Shown here: piece after piece, positions 12,330-22,979 of the stretch | Layout: the number at the start of each line of letters is the position of its first letter | How positions within the stretch are numbered: position 1 is the first letter of the stretch | Assembly: GCA_014529385.2 (NCBI GenBank) | Contig: CM043944.1 | Location: 82,266,384-82,330,383 of the forward strand | DNA length: 64,000 bases | Origin: Adiantum capillus-veneris | Lineage: Eukaryota; Streptophyta; Polypodiopsida; Polypodiales; Pteridaceae | Direction: 5' to 3' | Program-made: the position numbers and the translations under genes | Notes under the pieces: model-generated | Database searches by the model: none | What the model was told of the DNA's origin: nothing | Seen by the model: only the letters and a program-made list of their open reading frames with translations

Positions 12330-13079
12330 CATTAGGAAAAATCTGAACCCTCTAGGAGCCCTTTGGGATTAAGGTTAATTAGAGGCCAGCCAATGAGAAG
12401 AGGGTGGTGGACACACTCTATGCCCTCAAAAATATAGGGGGACAAAGTAGTCTTACACTTCTTAAATGGGCTCTTACCTAGTGAGAAGGTGGGGTGGGGG
12501 GTGGGCCATATGGAACCTCCAACATCCCTCCTTTTTGATCCGGTTTTGAAAAAATCCCAAAAATTTGAAATTTTTCAAAAATTTCAAAACTCAAATTTCA
12601 TCTTCTGAAAACCTCCCTAAAACTATTTTATGGTCAAAAAAGCATTTTTTGATGTCAAAAAGTCAAAACGTGCATCCAAAAATCCTAAAATTCAAATTTT
12701 TTAAAAAACTTTGAAAAAATCTTTTTTTGCTATCCAGAGCTCCCCCAAAATTAGTTATTAGGCAAAAAGTGATTTACTCTCTCTAGAACCCCTCCTTGGT
12801 TGCAACCATCACACTCATCCTCTACTCCAACACTCTCTCTCTCTACACCATCTCCATTGCTGCAGCAAGGAAGCTCCTCTCTCCTCCCCTACCACCTTCC
12901 ATTGCCACACCAAGCAAGGGTTATCCACCTTCTCCTCCCAGTGCCACACCAAGCAAGGGTTGTCCACCTTCTCCTCCCATTGCCACAAGGGTTAACCACT
13001 TTCTCATATCACTTTATCCCACCTACATTGTAGCAACAAGCAAGGTTCTTCTCCTCCTCCTAGTTTGCTTTGCTCAACC

Positions 13080-14420
13080 ATGGCCAACTCTACTTCGCAA
13101 AGGCGGCCAACGGATGAGGTCACAGCACTTGCATGCCACAACACTAGAGGTGTACATGATGAGTGGGTGCCACAAGAGTTCACCAAAGGTGCTTGGGTAT
13201 ACATGCAACCATCTGTTGTTGGCCCTCATCGTGTGCGGAATCGTGCAAACTTGGATCTTCATTGGAAAGGAAAGCTCCTTGGCTTCAAGAACCGCAAAGA
13301 CAAGGGGACTGTAGCCATTCTGCAACATGTTTTCTCAATGTCAACCATGCACTTGCAACAACCACCTCGATTTCCAACACATTGTAAGTACATGTTTTGA
13401 GAATACAAAGCTAGGTGTGAAATCACAGTGTAATTTTATTATGGATTCATACTTAACATTTGTCATGCATTTATAGTCATATTTCCATCCACGTTGGTGG
13501 AGGAGCAGCCACTACATAGTCTCTCCGACACATTCAATGCTATACATGCGGATATTGGAGCAATAATGTTCCCACATCTTTGCACAACCAAACTGGTTCA
13601 AAGAAGGATTTTCTTCTATTCTCACTCCTATATTGTCCCTACTTCTACACAAGCATTTGGAATGCTTGAACCCATCAAAGTAACTTCCTTATTAAGTATG
13701 GAGTGGCCGGTCCCAGATTTGTGGTCGGTAGTATCTTTCAAGCAAAAGATGATAATGGATGTCCAAAACTCTTTGAAATACTCTAAAGCTTCTAGGTCTG
13801 TGGGCTTGAGTTGGTGTTTGCCTATTCATTGTTTTGTGCACATTTTTAAAGAGTTTGGATTTGTGGAGACTACCACAATGCTTGTATGTAAAGATGCACA
13901 TTACGAGGAATTAGGAAGGCTTTTAGAAGAGGACTGGGGTTTTGTGGAGGGAATGCACAACGGGGACCGGTACCATTGTAAGGTTGGAGCTTCAGGTATT
14001 GGAATGCGCTATTTGAAATCCCGCACCTCCTTGTACATACGATTTCACTATGATCGTTGGATGTGCAAGCTTGGAGTGTGGACTCCCTTACAGAGTGTAG
14101 ACGGTGCTATTGCAAGCTTTGACATTGCAGTGAAGATGCCCAACGATGCTTTGGAGGCAGTCCAAGTGAACAAGCATTGGACTCTCAGTAATGTTCGAGA
14201 ACATTTGGTTATTATGGGTTTTGAGGCCCTTCAACAAGCACAATTTCGTTTACAAGGTCACAAGGTGAGAATCCTTCCACCACATTTTCAATACATCATG
14301 GTTTATTGATCATTAGATGCTTATTGTAATGAATGTCCGCAGATTGGGAAGAGAATGGAAGACAAATTGAAGGTCGAGGAGGACTGGGGGATAGATGGAA
14401 CTATGCTATCGATCTTATAA
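13080..14420 (+). pseudogene. Element gene A, copy 1 (unknown family, premature stop)
   Basis: Exon 1 is 13080-13383 (start MANSTSQRRP). A 93-bp intron with GTAAGT and TTATAG ends follows, and exon 2 starts at 13477 in matching phase. A TGA at 14307-14309 ends this copy; the second copy has CGA there and reads on to the TAA that corresponds to 14418-14420. The predicted full protein is 415 aa. It has no signal peptide or membrane segment that I can see and no family I recognise. Notable features are a Trp-rich first exon (DEWVPQEF, GAWVYMQP) and a C-terminal C-x2-C (CNECPQ). A role in transposition is only an inference from its conservation within the element. Confidence 0.75.
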
Positions 14421-14575
14421 GTTTGTAACTCTTGCAATTTTCATATTGATCCCCGCTGTAATCAACATGATTTGCTTCGGCAAATCATGCCTTTGAATAT
14501 AATTTTTTGCATTGGGATGAGAAATCATTTTTTGGTGAAAGTGCCTTTTTTTTATGTCTTAAAAAAAGGGTCCAT

Positions 14576-14583
14576 TATAAAAG
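14576..14583 (+). promoter_or_regulatory. TATA box of gene B, copy 1
   Basis: TATAAAAG lies 89 bases before the ATG at 14665. It is conserved at the same relative place in copy 2, and a pyrimidine-rich leader follows. Confidence 0.6.
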
Positions 14584-14664
14584 GGGGGCAACCTAACTCA
14601 TTCACTATTTTCACTTTTGCAACTCTTGAGCTCCTCCACTCTCTATCCACACCCCAGGTTAGAC

Positions 14665-16244
14665 ATGGATGCTGCCATAGCCTCTGCATCTGCACCCACA
14701 TCCACCCCTTTGTCACGCTTCATCCTCTTCCTCGAGGACACCAAATACAAAGGGAAGTTGGACCTCCACACCTTTTTTACTCGTCTCCCTGACCTTGACG
14801 CCACAGTTGCCCTTCACATGGATGCATTTGAGGAGATTTCTGCGTTACTGGAGGAGCAGATCATAAAATATTCTGTATCGATCCCCCCACATGGCGGGAT
14901 CTGGGTGCCTTGCGATCTTTTGCGCTATATACACAAAGGTGATCGCCCATTCTCCAAGCGGTTGCAACAATTCCAAGAAATTGCAACTGATGCAGGCCAT
15001 TACTTGGACGAGCAAGCCCCTGGGGTGTCAGCGCTCAAGAAGCGCAAGTTGGGGGTGGAGTACCTTTCTCGGCTCGCAACATTTATCTTCTTGGTGAGCG
15101 AGGAACCTGATTGGAGGAGCTCCACTTACCACACCTTCAAGTTGGGTCCTTTATCAAGGACACCAAGGAGCAGCAGGTTATCCCCATGAACCCTGCAGCA
15201 GAAGGAAAAGCACACCGGCTCGAGTACCCTAGGGGTCTTGAGGAAGTGGTTGAGAAATCCATAGTTGCGGCTAGCCCTAGTGACACTCCAGTGCCACTAC
15301 CACTGACGGATGTGGCAATCCCAGAGGTAGAAATCAGTCGCTTCTCCTCAGTGTTAGTGGATGGGGAGGAGTATGTGTTCCTGCATGATTTGGAAAAAGA
15401 ATTTGGCCTACGCATGGATGAATGCTTGATCAGCGTGCTATGCAACAGCAGCAAATGTCCCTTAGAAAATACGCCAGATGCCCTAGAAAGCAAGCTCTTG
15501 CCAGATGGGGACTCTGTTGCTGACACTATTGCAGTTGTATGTGCGGAGCTCCTGGCAGCAGAGCAGTTGCACGTGGCTGATGAAGATTTCCAAGCCACAC
15601 AAGCCAAGGTTGAGGCTGCTAGGACGCCTATGCCATTATGCGACCTCCCATCTGATGATCCAAAGCTTGTATCTGTGGTGCATGGGAGCATTGACTTGGA
15701 TGCAAAGGGCAATAGGGAGGAGGACAACAAGGAGCAGGAGGTAAACTGTATCCTAATTTTCATCTTACTATTTTATCCTTCATTGTCTTTTTTCTTTACC
15801 TTCATAGGTTTATGACAGGATGTTGTGGAGGTTGATGATTTTGCTGCAAGGACGGGTCGCAAGCGGACGGGCTTTGGACCTCAAGCTTCCCTTGCGCATT
15901 ACCTAGGACAACTCCCCCCTGGCGATGTGGCCATTATCCATAATGAATTTACTCCCCAAGCCCATTTTATGACTTGGTCGTTAGAAGCTTTGAGCAAGTT
16001 TTTGTGTTTGAGCACCATTGCTCAAACTGCGCATCAAGTGTTCCTAGTGCGTAGATCCCTTGTATGCACAGCGTTTGGCACTGGCTTTCGTGGTAAAGTG
16101 CTTGCCCAGATAGGGATACATGCTTCCATTGGCTCAACTGACCCAAATGCCATAGCGCAGTCCCTCTTGACTGGGGAGTTGCCTTACGCGCAAAATAGGC
16201 GCCAGGAAATGGTCAAAAAAATTATGAACTCCTCAGATACATGA
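14665..16244 (+). pseudogene. Element gene B, copy 1 (unknown family, frameshifted)
   Basis: The first exon is 14665-15740 (start MDAAIASASAP). It loses one T at 15111-15112 relative to copy 2 (GATTGG against GATTTGG), which shifts the frame. A 78-bp intron at 15741-15818 has phase 0 and GTAAAC/ACAG ends. The last exon is 15819-16244. Without the lesion it would encode about 500 aa. The N-terminal part is helical-looking, with LSRFILFLEDTKYKGKLDL; the middle has DGEEYVFLHDLEKEFGL; the C-terminal exon opens with a basic patch (RTGRKRTGF). I recognise no known domain. It converges on the H3-like gene across the hairpin region. Confidence 0.75.
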
Positions 16245-16417
16245 TGTAAAATCACCGTGCTGGAAGGAATAAAAAATATTTGAAATTGTCTCTCTATATT
16301 GCGAATTCTCTTGAATCTGATTTGTCAATCTTGAAAATTGTTTCAATTGGTGATATGAATTGTTTTTTGATTGGTGACTTTGTTATTTCAAGTTCTGTAT
16401 GTAATTGCAGTCAATTT

Positions 16418-16616
16418 CAGTATATTTGTGCTTTTTAAGTACCCTAGGGGGTAGATTAGCCTATAAGGGGCAAAAAAATGCCTGGCCACAAGGGCACGCA
16501 AATGGCCCATCCATCAGTTTTGGATGGGCCATTTGCGCGCCCTTGTGGCCAGGCATTTTTTTGCCCCTTATAAGCCAATCTACCCCCTAGGGTACTTAAA
16601 AAGCACAAATATACTG
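16418..16616. repeat. Large hairpin 1 (about 96-bp stem, 7-nt loop)
   Basis: A long inverted repeat is centred at 16517. CCCATCCA (16506-16513) and TGGATGGG (16521-16528) bracket a loop TCAGTTT. The arms pair outward through TGCCTGGCCACAAGGGC and TAAGTACCCTAGGGGG to CAGTATATTTGTGC with only a few mismatches. It lies between the convergent 3' ends of gene B and the H3-like gene. Confidence 0.95.
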
Positions 16617-16952
16617 CAATGGATTGGTTTTGCATCATTCATTTAAATGCACCCTTTTTATGGCAATTCCAGCATATGTTCAGACTCAAGGACACTAGAA
16701 AAGCTGAAATCAATTATGAAATGAATTTTTCAGCACACTATCACCTGCTTTAGCTCTACCTAGTACACCCCTCCACCAAAAAGTCCAATTACATTGGACA
16801 TTTGAAAAATCCAACTTAATGTTGCATAGACACTTGGTTTCACAATATGTTATTTGTTTTGATATCCTATAAGGAATTCAAAGATTGAAATGACCAAAAA
16901 AAGGTGTCCACAAGGATCCATATAAAATATTGATGCAAAACCAATAGGGTTT

Positions 16953-17149
16953 AGTAAATTTGTGCATTTTAAGTACCCTTGGGGGTAGATAAGCCTAAAA
17001 GGGGCAGAAAAAGGCCTGGCCACAAGGGCGCGCAAATGGCCCATCCATCAGTTTTGGATGGGCCATTTGCGCGCCCTTGTGGCCAGGCTTTTTTTGGCCC
17101 CTTATAGGCTTATCTACCCCCAAGGGTACTTAAAATGCACAAATTTACT
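16953..17149. repeat. Large hairpin 2 (paralogue of hairpin 1)
   Basis: This hairpin is centred at 17051, with the same loop TCAGTTT and nearly the same stem, from AGTAAATTTGTGC to GCACAAATTTACT. The outer flanks of the pair are also inverted copies: TTTCAAGTTCTGTATG left of hairpin 1 matches the reverse complement right of hairpin 2, up to about 17190. The whole 16384-17190 segment is therefore one inverted repeat made of two palindromes. Confidence 0.95.
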
Positions 17150-17291
17150 GAAATTGACTGTAATTACATACAGAACTTGAAATTACAAAGATAATAGACA
17201 AAGTAGACACAACTATTGATCATATTGTCATTGGAAAGTCAAATCATTACAAAGATAAGGGTGTGCAATACAAAAAGAGGGATAACTTCGG

Positions 17292-18188
17292 CTAATGCTC
17301 GAAGTCTCGTCGCAATCGACGTGCAAGCTGCATATCTTTTGGTTGTATTGTCACTCGCTTTGCATGAATGGCGCATAGGTTGGTATCTTCCAACACCGAA
17401 ATGATGTGGGCCTCTGCAGCTTCTTGAATAGCCTCTAGCGCTATCGCTTGCATTCTATACTGATTTCCATAGCTTTGAAGCACCTCCTTCACAGTGAGAG
17501 CAAAGGGGACGCGTCGAATCAAGAGCTCCGTCGTCCTCTGGTAGTGGCGGATTTCTGCAAATGCCCTTGCTATTTTTCGACGCCGCTGCGGTTGTCTTGG
17601 GGGCACTTGCACATTTGCTGGTGGGCGGTGTTTAGGCTTCTTGAAAAACTTAGACTTGCGCCTATTTGCGTGCTTAGGGGTTGGATCTGCAGCCTCTTCT
17701 GATTCTTCTTCTTCCCTTGGTTGCCGATCTTGTCGTGTGGGGAGAGCTCCCTGGCCTTGAGGCAATGTCTTCCCCCCAACGGCCACCCGATGTGTGCGCG
17801 GTATTTTTTCTCGCAGCCATGGTGGCTCACTCTCTGATTCGGTGTCTGTATGGACCACCCGAGTCCTGGATGGTCCTGCTTGTGATTGGGGGCGCGACGG
17901 CTGCTCCCTATCGGACTCTGATATTTGCTGGCCCTATGCTTCTCTCCAGCGCTGGGCACGTTGCTTCATTCTCTTTCTAGGTGTTATATCTTGAGGAGGT
18001 GGAGATTCAACAGTCCTTGATGACTCTCGTGCCCTACCACCATGCCCACTACCAGAAGAGTTCCTGGAACGGCCAGGTGTTCGTGGCCGTTTTCTTGTGC
18101 CTTTAAGCCATGACGGCTTCTCACATCCTTGGAGGGTGTTTTTGTTGGCAGGCGGATGCTCTTTCGCGGTTTGTTTGGTGCGCGCCAT
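17292..18188 (-). pseudogene. Transposon-borne histone H3-like protein (long tail, one in-frame TAG)
   Basis: Start MARTKQTAKEH: residues 2-8 equal the H3 N-terminus including Lys4, then the tail diverges. It is basic, Ser/Pro/Arg-rich and about 200 residues long. Residues 206-298 are an H3 histone fold: [18 protein letters not shown] (helix 1), [20 protein letters not shown] (helix 2), then [20 protein letters not shown] (loop 2/helix 3), nearly identical to canonical H3. Helix 1-2 spacing equals H3, so the loop-1 insertion typical of CENH3 is absent. Codon 85 is TAG (17934-17936) with the frame open on both sides. Either this copy is dead or a short intron removes the stop: a 78-bp GT-AG candidate in phase 0 ends exactly on that TAG. 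It would act in chromatin. Confidence 0.8.
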
Positions 18189-18245
18189 TTTGTTGGTAAG
18201 AGCTCACCTGTTCTTAAGAAATGAGTGATTTATGAGAGCATGCAA

Positions 18246-18275
18246 TATTTATAAGGGCCCATTTAAAAAGGGCCC
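18246..18275 (-). promoter_or_regulatory. Promoter of the H3-like gene: TATA and GGGCCC elements
   Basis: On the minus strand TATAAATA (18253-18246) lies 58 bases before the ATG. Two GGGCCC palindromes lie just upstream, one inside ATGGGCCC. TGGGCC is the plant site II element bound by TCP factors in promoters of cell-cycle genes. That functional reading is inference. Confidence 0.45.
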
Positions 18276-18327
18276 TGTTCACACTAATTTTTTTAAAAGA
18301 AGCATTATTTTTTAAATAAACATGTCG

Positions 18328-21278
18328 CTAAGAGTTGGACCCTGCGTTCATGTTTAGTGACTCGCGCAGTATCCACTTTGATCCTTGTCGCACTCTACAT
18401 CGCCGCCATGCAACATGCTTGGTGGGACCTTGCGACATTTGCCACTTGTTGCTATGCTCTTGACGACTCCATTTGCGCACTTCAATAGCAATCTTGGATT
18501 GTCGCGCACACTCCATTGTGAGCTTACGAGCAAATGTTGTGCGAAAAAACCAGTTGAACATCTCCTCCAATAATTGGATTGCACCATTCCACCACTATGT
18601 CGAGTATTTTTGAAGTACACTCCCCTTGCTCGATAATGGGACTTCTCCATGCCTTGAGTGCTAAAAATTTCAAGCGATCCATACTTGTGCATAAAAAATG
18701 CACCATGCGCAAACAAGATATGTTGTTCACATGAGTAAACGATCCACATTATTAAATAAAAACAATCCCTTGTAATGAATACACTATGAATGACTTACCA
18801 TGTAATGTGTGATGTTATTTTCACCCCAAGAAAGGGTGAAGACCTTGGTAAAATCCGCCAAAGCTTTTTGAAATGATTGACGTTGTTCTTCTGTTGTGCT
18901 GTTAAGGCCCATAAGCTTGACCATTTTATCAAAATGGGCCTAAACTTGCTTGCGCTTGTTTACAAACTCACCATTTGAATCATTGTCAGTAGTAGCTTTG
19001 CATAACTCCTTCCAAAGCTCCCAAAGGTTACCTGCCTGCTGGTTGGAGCTATTTTGAACATCATATCGACTTGGCTTTCCTTGGGAAACTCTCTTCAAAA
19101 AGTGTCTAGCTTTTTGTCCACTCATTGATACTTGTTGAGCAATTTCATGGGCCTCCCCTGTGTTCTTTGCAGCAACTATAGACACATTTCCACCGTGACA
19201 GCCAATGGAATTCAAGAGTACCTCCACTCTTTCGATCGCTTCCTGGGACTTTTCCAACGGTTTCATTGTGAAAGCATAGTCAATGTGGAGCTTCAATAGC
19301 CTATCAAAAATGCGCATGAATGCGTGTAATGTACAAAAATGTACATTCGATAGAGGAAATCGAAAGATTGGATTCCAAGCGTGGTCCTTTTGATCACGGT
19401 CTGGGACATTGAGCATGGGACATCTCAGAATAGACGCTTCCGATTCTCTACCTTCATCTCCAACATCACGACAATCTAACCCTTGTTCTCCATGCCCTTG
19501 CCATGGAAGCATGTAACCGGAATTTGCAGTGCGCTTATGTGATTTTTGTCCATTAGGTTTGTACCCTCGAGTGCAAAATGGACAAGGCATGAGAGAAGAA
19601 GCCCCTTGTTTGCATCCATGCAAACACTTTATGGTCTTCAAATCCCCACCTAAGTGCCACTCCACATCATAACTACCAAAGCCCTCAATCTCCAACTTCT
19701 GACCTGCAATTTGGGAGTGTATTACTTCTGTGATCCATGGAGTTCTCTCAAAAATCCATGAAAGTACTCCATTGGTCTCTTTGGGCACCTCAATAGTACC
19801 CAACCACCAAATGTCTTTCTCTGATTGCACGCTAAAAGATAAGGTGGGATATGGCTAAACTGAATCCCTTCGCTTGGTTTACAGAAGGGCCTCGTTCATT
19901 AGAGTGACACTTAGCCTCTCTAACATTCGGCCTTTCACTATTTGACACTCATCGAGTTTCAGCACAAAAGCGACTTTTGTGCCAAGCACTACAAAATAAA
20001 TAGTGCTAAGACCTTAAACTTCAGCGTCTATGATAAGAATAATACCAAAGAAAAAAGTAAAGTGTGTCACCTTCTTCAGGTAACTCGTAAAATCTAAGCA
20101 TGGCTTCTTGAAGCCTTCTAAGATCCACGAAAATATTGTTCCACATTGTGTAAGGAAAGCCCTTCTCTGAAGGTCTTATGGATTGTTTCTTACCTTTTTC
20201 CCTTGTCTTTGTTGCGCACGAAGCATAAAGGGAAGTTGGCATTGTGTCCTCAATGTGTAGGTATGTCCCAATGCGGGAGAACACATCTTCGTTTGTGGCC
20301 TTCTTTGTGAGCTTGACCTTGTGAGGAACGGGAAATATGTTTTCCACAATGCCATGTTCTTTGAGGGCATCCTTTAGGAGTTGAAAAATAGCCTGATAGG
20401 CTTTGGTGCTGATTCCAGCCTCATCACAAGCTTGTTGAACATCATCATCACTAACCACATTTCTTAATTTACGCATAAGGTCCTTGGTGACTGCATCCTT
20501 AATGTGCTTACCTCCAGGTGATTGTAAGATAGAAATCACGTCCTCGGTATTGAGACAACTAGTGAGAAGGTTGACTTGATTATCTTGGCTTGTTCCACCG
20601 CATGCCTCCTGGATGAAGTTTCTGACAACAAATAAACATAAATGTTAGAAAATAGTGTGAAGTAAGAATGCATCATGCAAGTAAAGACCAAATCACCTTG
20701 TGGCTGTAACTCGTCGTTTGCGTGCTCCTCCGGAATGTGCAAGAGTTTCAATGGATGAATACGGGCGTTTGCGTTCCCTTGCACCAAGGGGTGTTTCTTT
20801 CAAGTATGTGATGGTGTTGGTAAGCTTCTGGATGTGGGACTCGTTTTCTTGCATTTGTTGTTCAAGACTTTTAACTACCCTCTCCGAAGAGGCAACACTC
20901 TCTTGTAATGCCGTTGTCTTGAGGTGAAGATCTTGACATTCGTGCATCCACATATGCAAAGAAGCACCTGCACCCATACACAGCCGTTTGCAATAGCCTA
21001 ACAAGCCTGCTTCTCCCCTCCCAAGAAATTGAAGAAATTTTGTTAAGGCTATTAAATGGTGGATGGAAGCGGCTTATAGGATCGTAAAGGTACAAATGGC
21101 CATCCACCCAAATGTCAACATTGGTCTCACAAGCGGTGCGACGTTCCTGTGATGACCTTTGATCACCCTCACTAGTGGTCTTCGGTGCAAATGCCGTGGG
21201 TAAGCGAATATGTATGCTTTTGGTGTGCGGAGTATGTGGTGGTGGAAGCAAACCATTTGTGATCTCCGTGAGCACCAT
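18328..21278 (-). pseudogene. Multi-exon transposase-like gene of copy 1 (damaged)
   Basis: ATG at 21278 (MVLTEITNGLLPP). Exons by splice phase: about 21278-20697 (frame change near 21035), 20621-20071, 19820-18799, and a last exon ending at 18328. Introns 20622-20696 and 19821-20070 have GT-AG ends in phase. Order of features: a coiled-coil-like part (SERVVKSLEQQMQENESHI), then WHLGGDLKTIKCLHGCKQGA plus a C-x2-C (CPFC), the SNVHFCTLHAF block, and a C-terminal YGSLEIFSTQGMEKSHYRAR. From memory, G-G-D...C-x2-C followed by S-x-Q-G-x-E-K resembles uncharacterised DDE-type transposases of invertebrate genomes, but I cannot name the superfamily. Lesions: TAG at 18940-18942, a frameshift near 18585, and a missing acceptor AG before the last exon. 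Confidence 0.65.
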
Positions 21279-21289
21279 GGAAGCTGTTA

Positions 21290-21475
21290 CGTGAGGAAGC
21301 AAATGATGAAAAGATAGAGGGGGAAGGGTAGAGAGGCCGAGCAGGATGGGAGGAGAGAAGGAGGGAGGGGGGGGAGGGAGAGATTGGGGAGGAGGAGGAA
21401 GGTAGGGGCAGAGAGGGAGAGGAGAGGGAGAGGGAGAGAGGAGGGAGGAGGGAGGAGGAGGAGAGAACAAAATGT
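21290..21475. repeat. GA-rich (GGAGA) low-complexity tract
   Basis: Purine-rich GGGAGGA-type sequence forms the likely 5' leader of the minus-strand transposase-like gene, where it reads as CT-rich. The proline/serine-rich reading frame through it (minus) is compositional. Confidence 0.6.
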
Positions 21476-21894
21476 TTATAACTTTTTGGGGGAAAAGATT
21501 TTTGAAAAAATGGACTTTCTAAGCTTCTGAGTTAAAAAATGAGTCAAAAATTGATTTTTGGATATGTATATATGTTGGGAGGCCAGGGAGTTTTAAGTAA
21601 AAAACAAATAAAAATAAATTTTTTTTAAAAAAGTCAAATTTTGACTCTTTTTGACCCACGGAATTGCTGATGTGGACACACCCCTATGCTTCCTTCACTT
21701 TAAAAAAAGCTAGAGAGAGAAAGCAACCCTTTAGGTCCACATCCTACATTTGTCTAAAAAAAAGGCTAAAAAAGCCTACTCAAAACTACCTTCTTCAATG
21801 CCCTTGCCCCCTAAACCCCACACAACATTAGCCTTAATCCCTAAAAATTAGGATTCCTTACAAGGCCCATGCAAGGTTCATATTTCTCCTAATG

Positions 21895-22945
21895 TGCGGG
21901 GGAGCGTCATGCAAGGTGGCAAGAATCACGAGTCTAGAGCGAGAGAAGATGGGCATGAGCCTGTCATTTTTATCCTCTTCACTGCACCTCCTTCTTCCTC
22001 ATTGTGTACCCCTTTGATGTGCAAGCCCCATAGACAAACTCTTTCCTTTGTTGATGGCAGCATCCCCGCAGGCATCAAGCGTCTTCTTTCCCTCAAAAAT
22101 ATCCATTTGTTGTATGGATCTAAGCTCTCCAGTCTTCAACTCCTGCCGCCAGAGCCTGAGCTGTATAGGACATGAAATAGGGGCCTCTGAGTTCTTGGCA
22201 CCCATACCCAATGCCAAAGACGCATAGAGAAAATTGTTTCTCTATCAAAATTAGCCTTTCTACGTTCAATGACAGGGGATACCCACCACACAATCTTGTA
22301 ATAACTTTCATTGCAAACTTGATACTTGGCGATGGTTGTTAGAGATCCTATAACATCTCTTACGAACAATTCGACTGGCCAGTTAGATCTCTAGAACCGA
22401 GAAGTGTGGACAAATCATATTGTATCAATTGTTTTGAGTTATTAATTTGTTTAATTTGGTTTTGGTTAATGTAGAGTCAGGGTGATCCAACAAATGTATT
22501 TGTGGACAAAGAGAAGGAGAAGAAGGACGAGGATTTGGACAGAGAGATATTCTTTTGTAGTCCTCTTTTACAAGTGCAAATGTGACACAAAAAAAACTTT
22601 ATGAGTACATGTATCTAAAACTCAGCTAAAATTTTGATTTTATTAGTAATTTTTTGAAACTATTGCTCTTTTGTACTTTAAATTATCAAGGTAAGGCATA
22701 TTCAAAGTCTATTGTTTATTTTATTTCTCCTTTATACTTTAAATTATCAAGGTAAAGCATATTCAAAGATTAATTAATGGTATTCCTAATGGCTTCAAAA
22801 AAATTAAAAGATATTCCTAATTCAAAGATTCTCTCAACAACAAAAAAAACGATGCGCTAGTCTATAGTACATAGCAACGGGCAATGTCGAAACACGTAGA
22901 TTTGCAACAGTATTAGTTGAGAAGGATGGATACAACATTGTGCGC

Positions 22946-22979
<34 letters not shown>

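Larger units (their letters stand above)
12330..21894. mobile_element. Novel four-gene DNA transposon, copy 1 (9.56 kb)
   Basis: The left end reads CATTAGGAAAAATCTGAACC. The right end, read inward on the other strand, is CATTAGGAGAAATATGAACC. Similarity then resumes at GGGATTAAGG(T/C)TAAT after a 22-base offset, giving terminal inverted repeats of roughly 45 bases. Subterminal GTCAAAAAGTCAAAA-type repeats occur near both ends (12650s and 21630-21657). A second copy starts at 60679 with the same end and unrelated flanking DNA, which independently fixes the left boundary. Inside are genes A and B (plus), two hairpins, and an H3-like gene and a transposase-like gene (minus). I see no convincing target-site duplication. 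Confidence 0.8.

Noticed and set aside
13004-13328. Minus-strand frames opposite gene A exon 1
   Set aside because: They are antisense shadows; the plus-strand frame has matching splice phases and is conserved in both element copies.
17292-18188. Interpretation as the plant centromeric histone CENH3
   Set aside because: Helix 1 to helix 2 spacing equals canonical H3, without the loop-1 extension of CENH3, and the gene lies within a transposon; a diverged H3-like call is safer.
18328-21278. Assignment to the KDZ (Kyakuja-Dileera-Zisupton) superfamily
   Set aside because: The family's conserved catalytic blocks, as I remember them, are not visible; left unassigned.
20871-21470. Proline-rich N-terminal extension of the transposase-like gene (minus strand)
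   Set aside because: The proline/serine run translates a GGAGA-rich leader; the ATG at 21278 is a better start.
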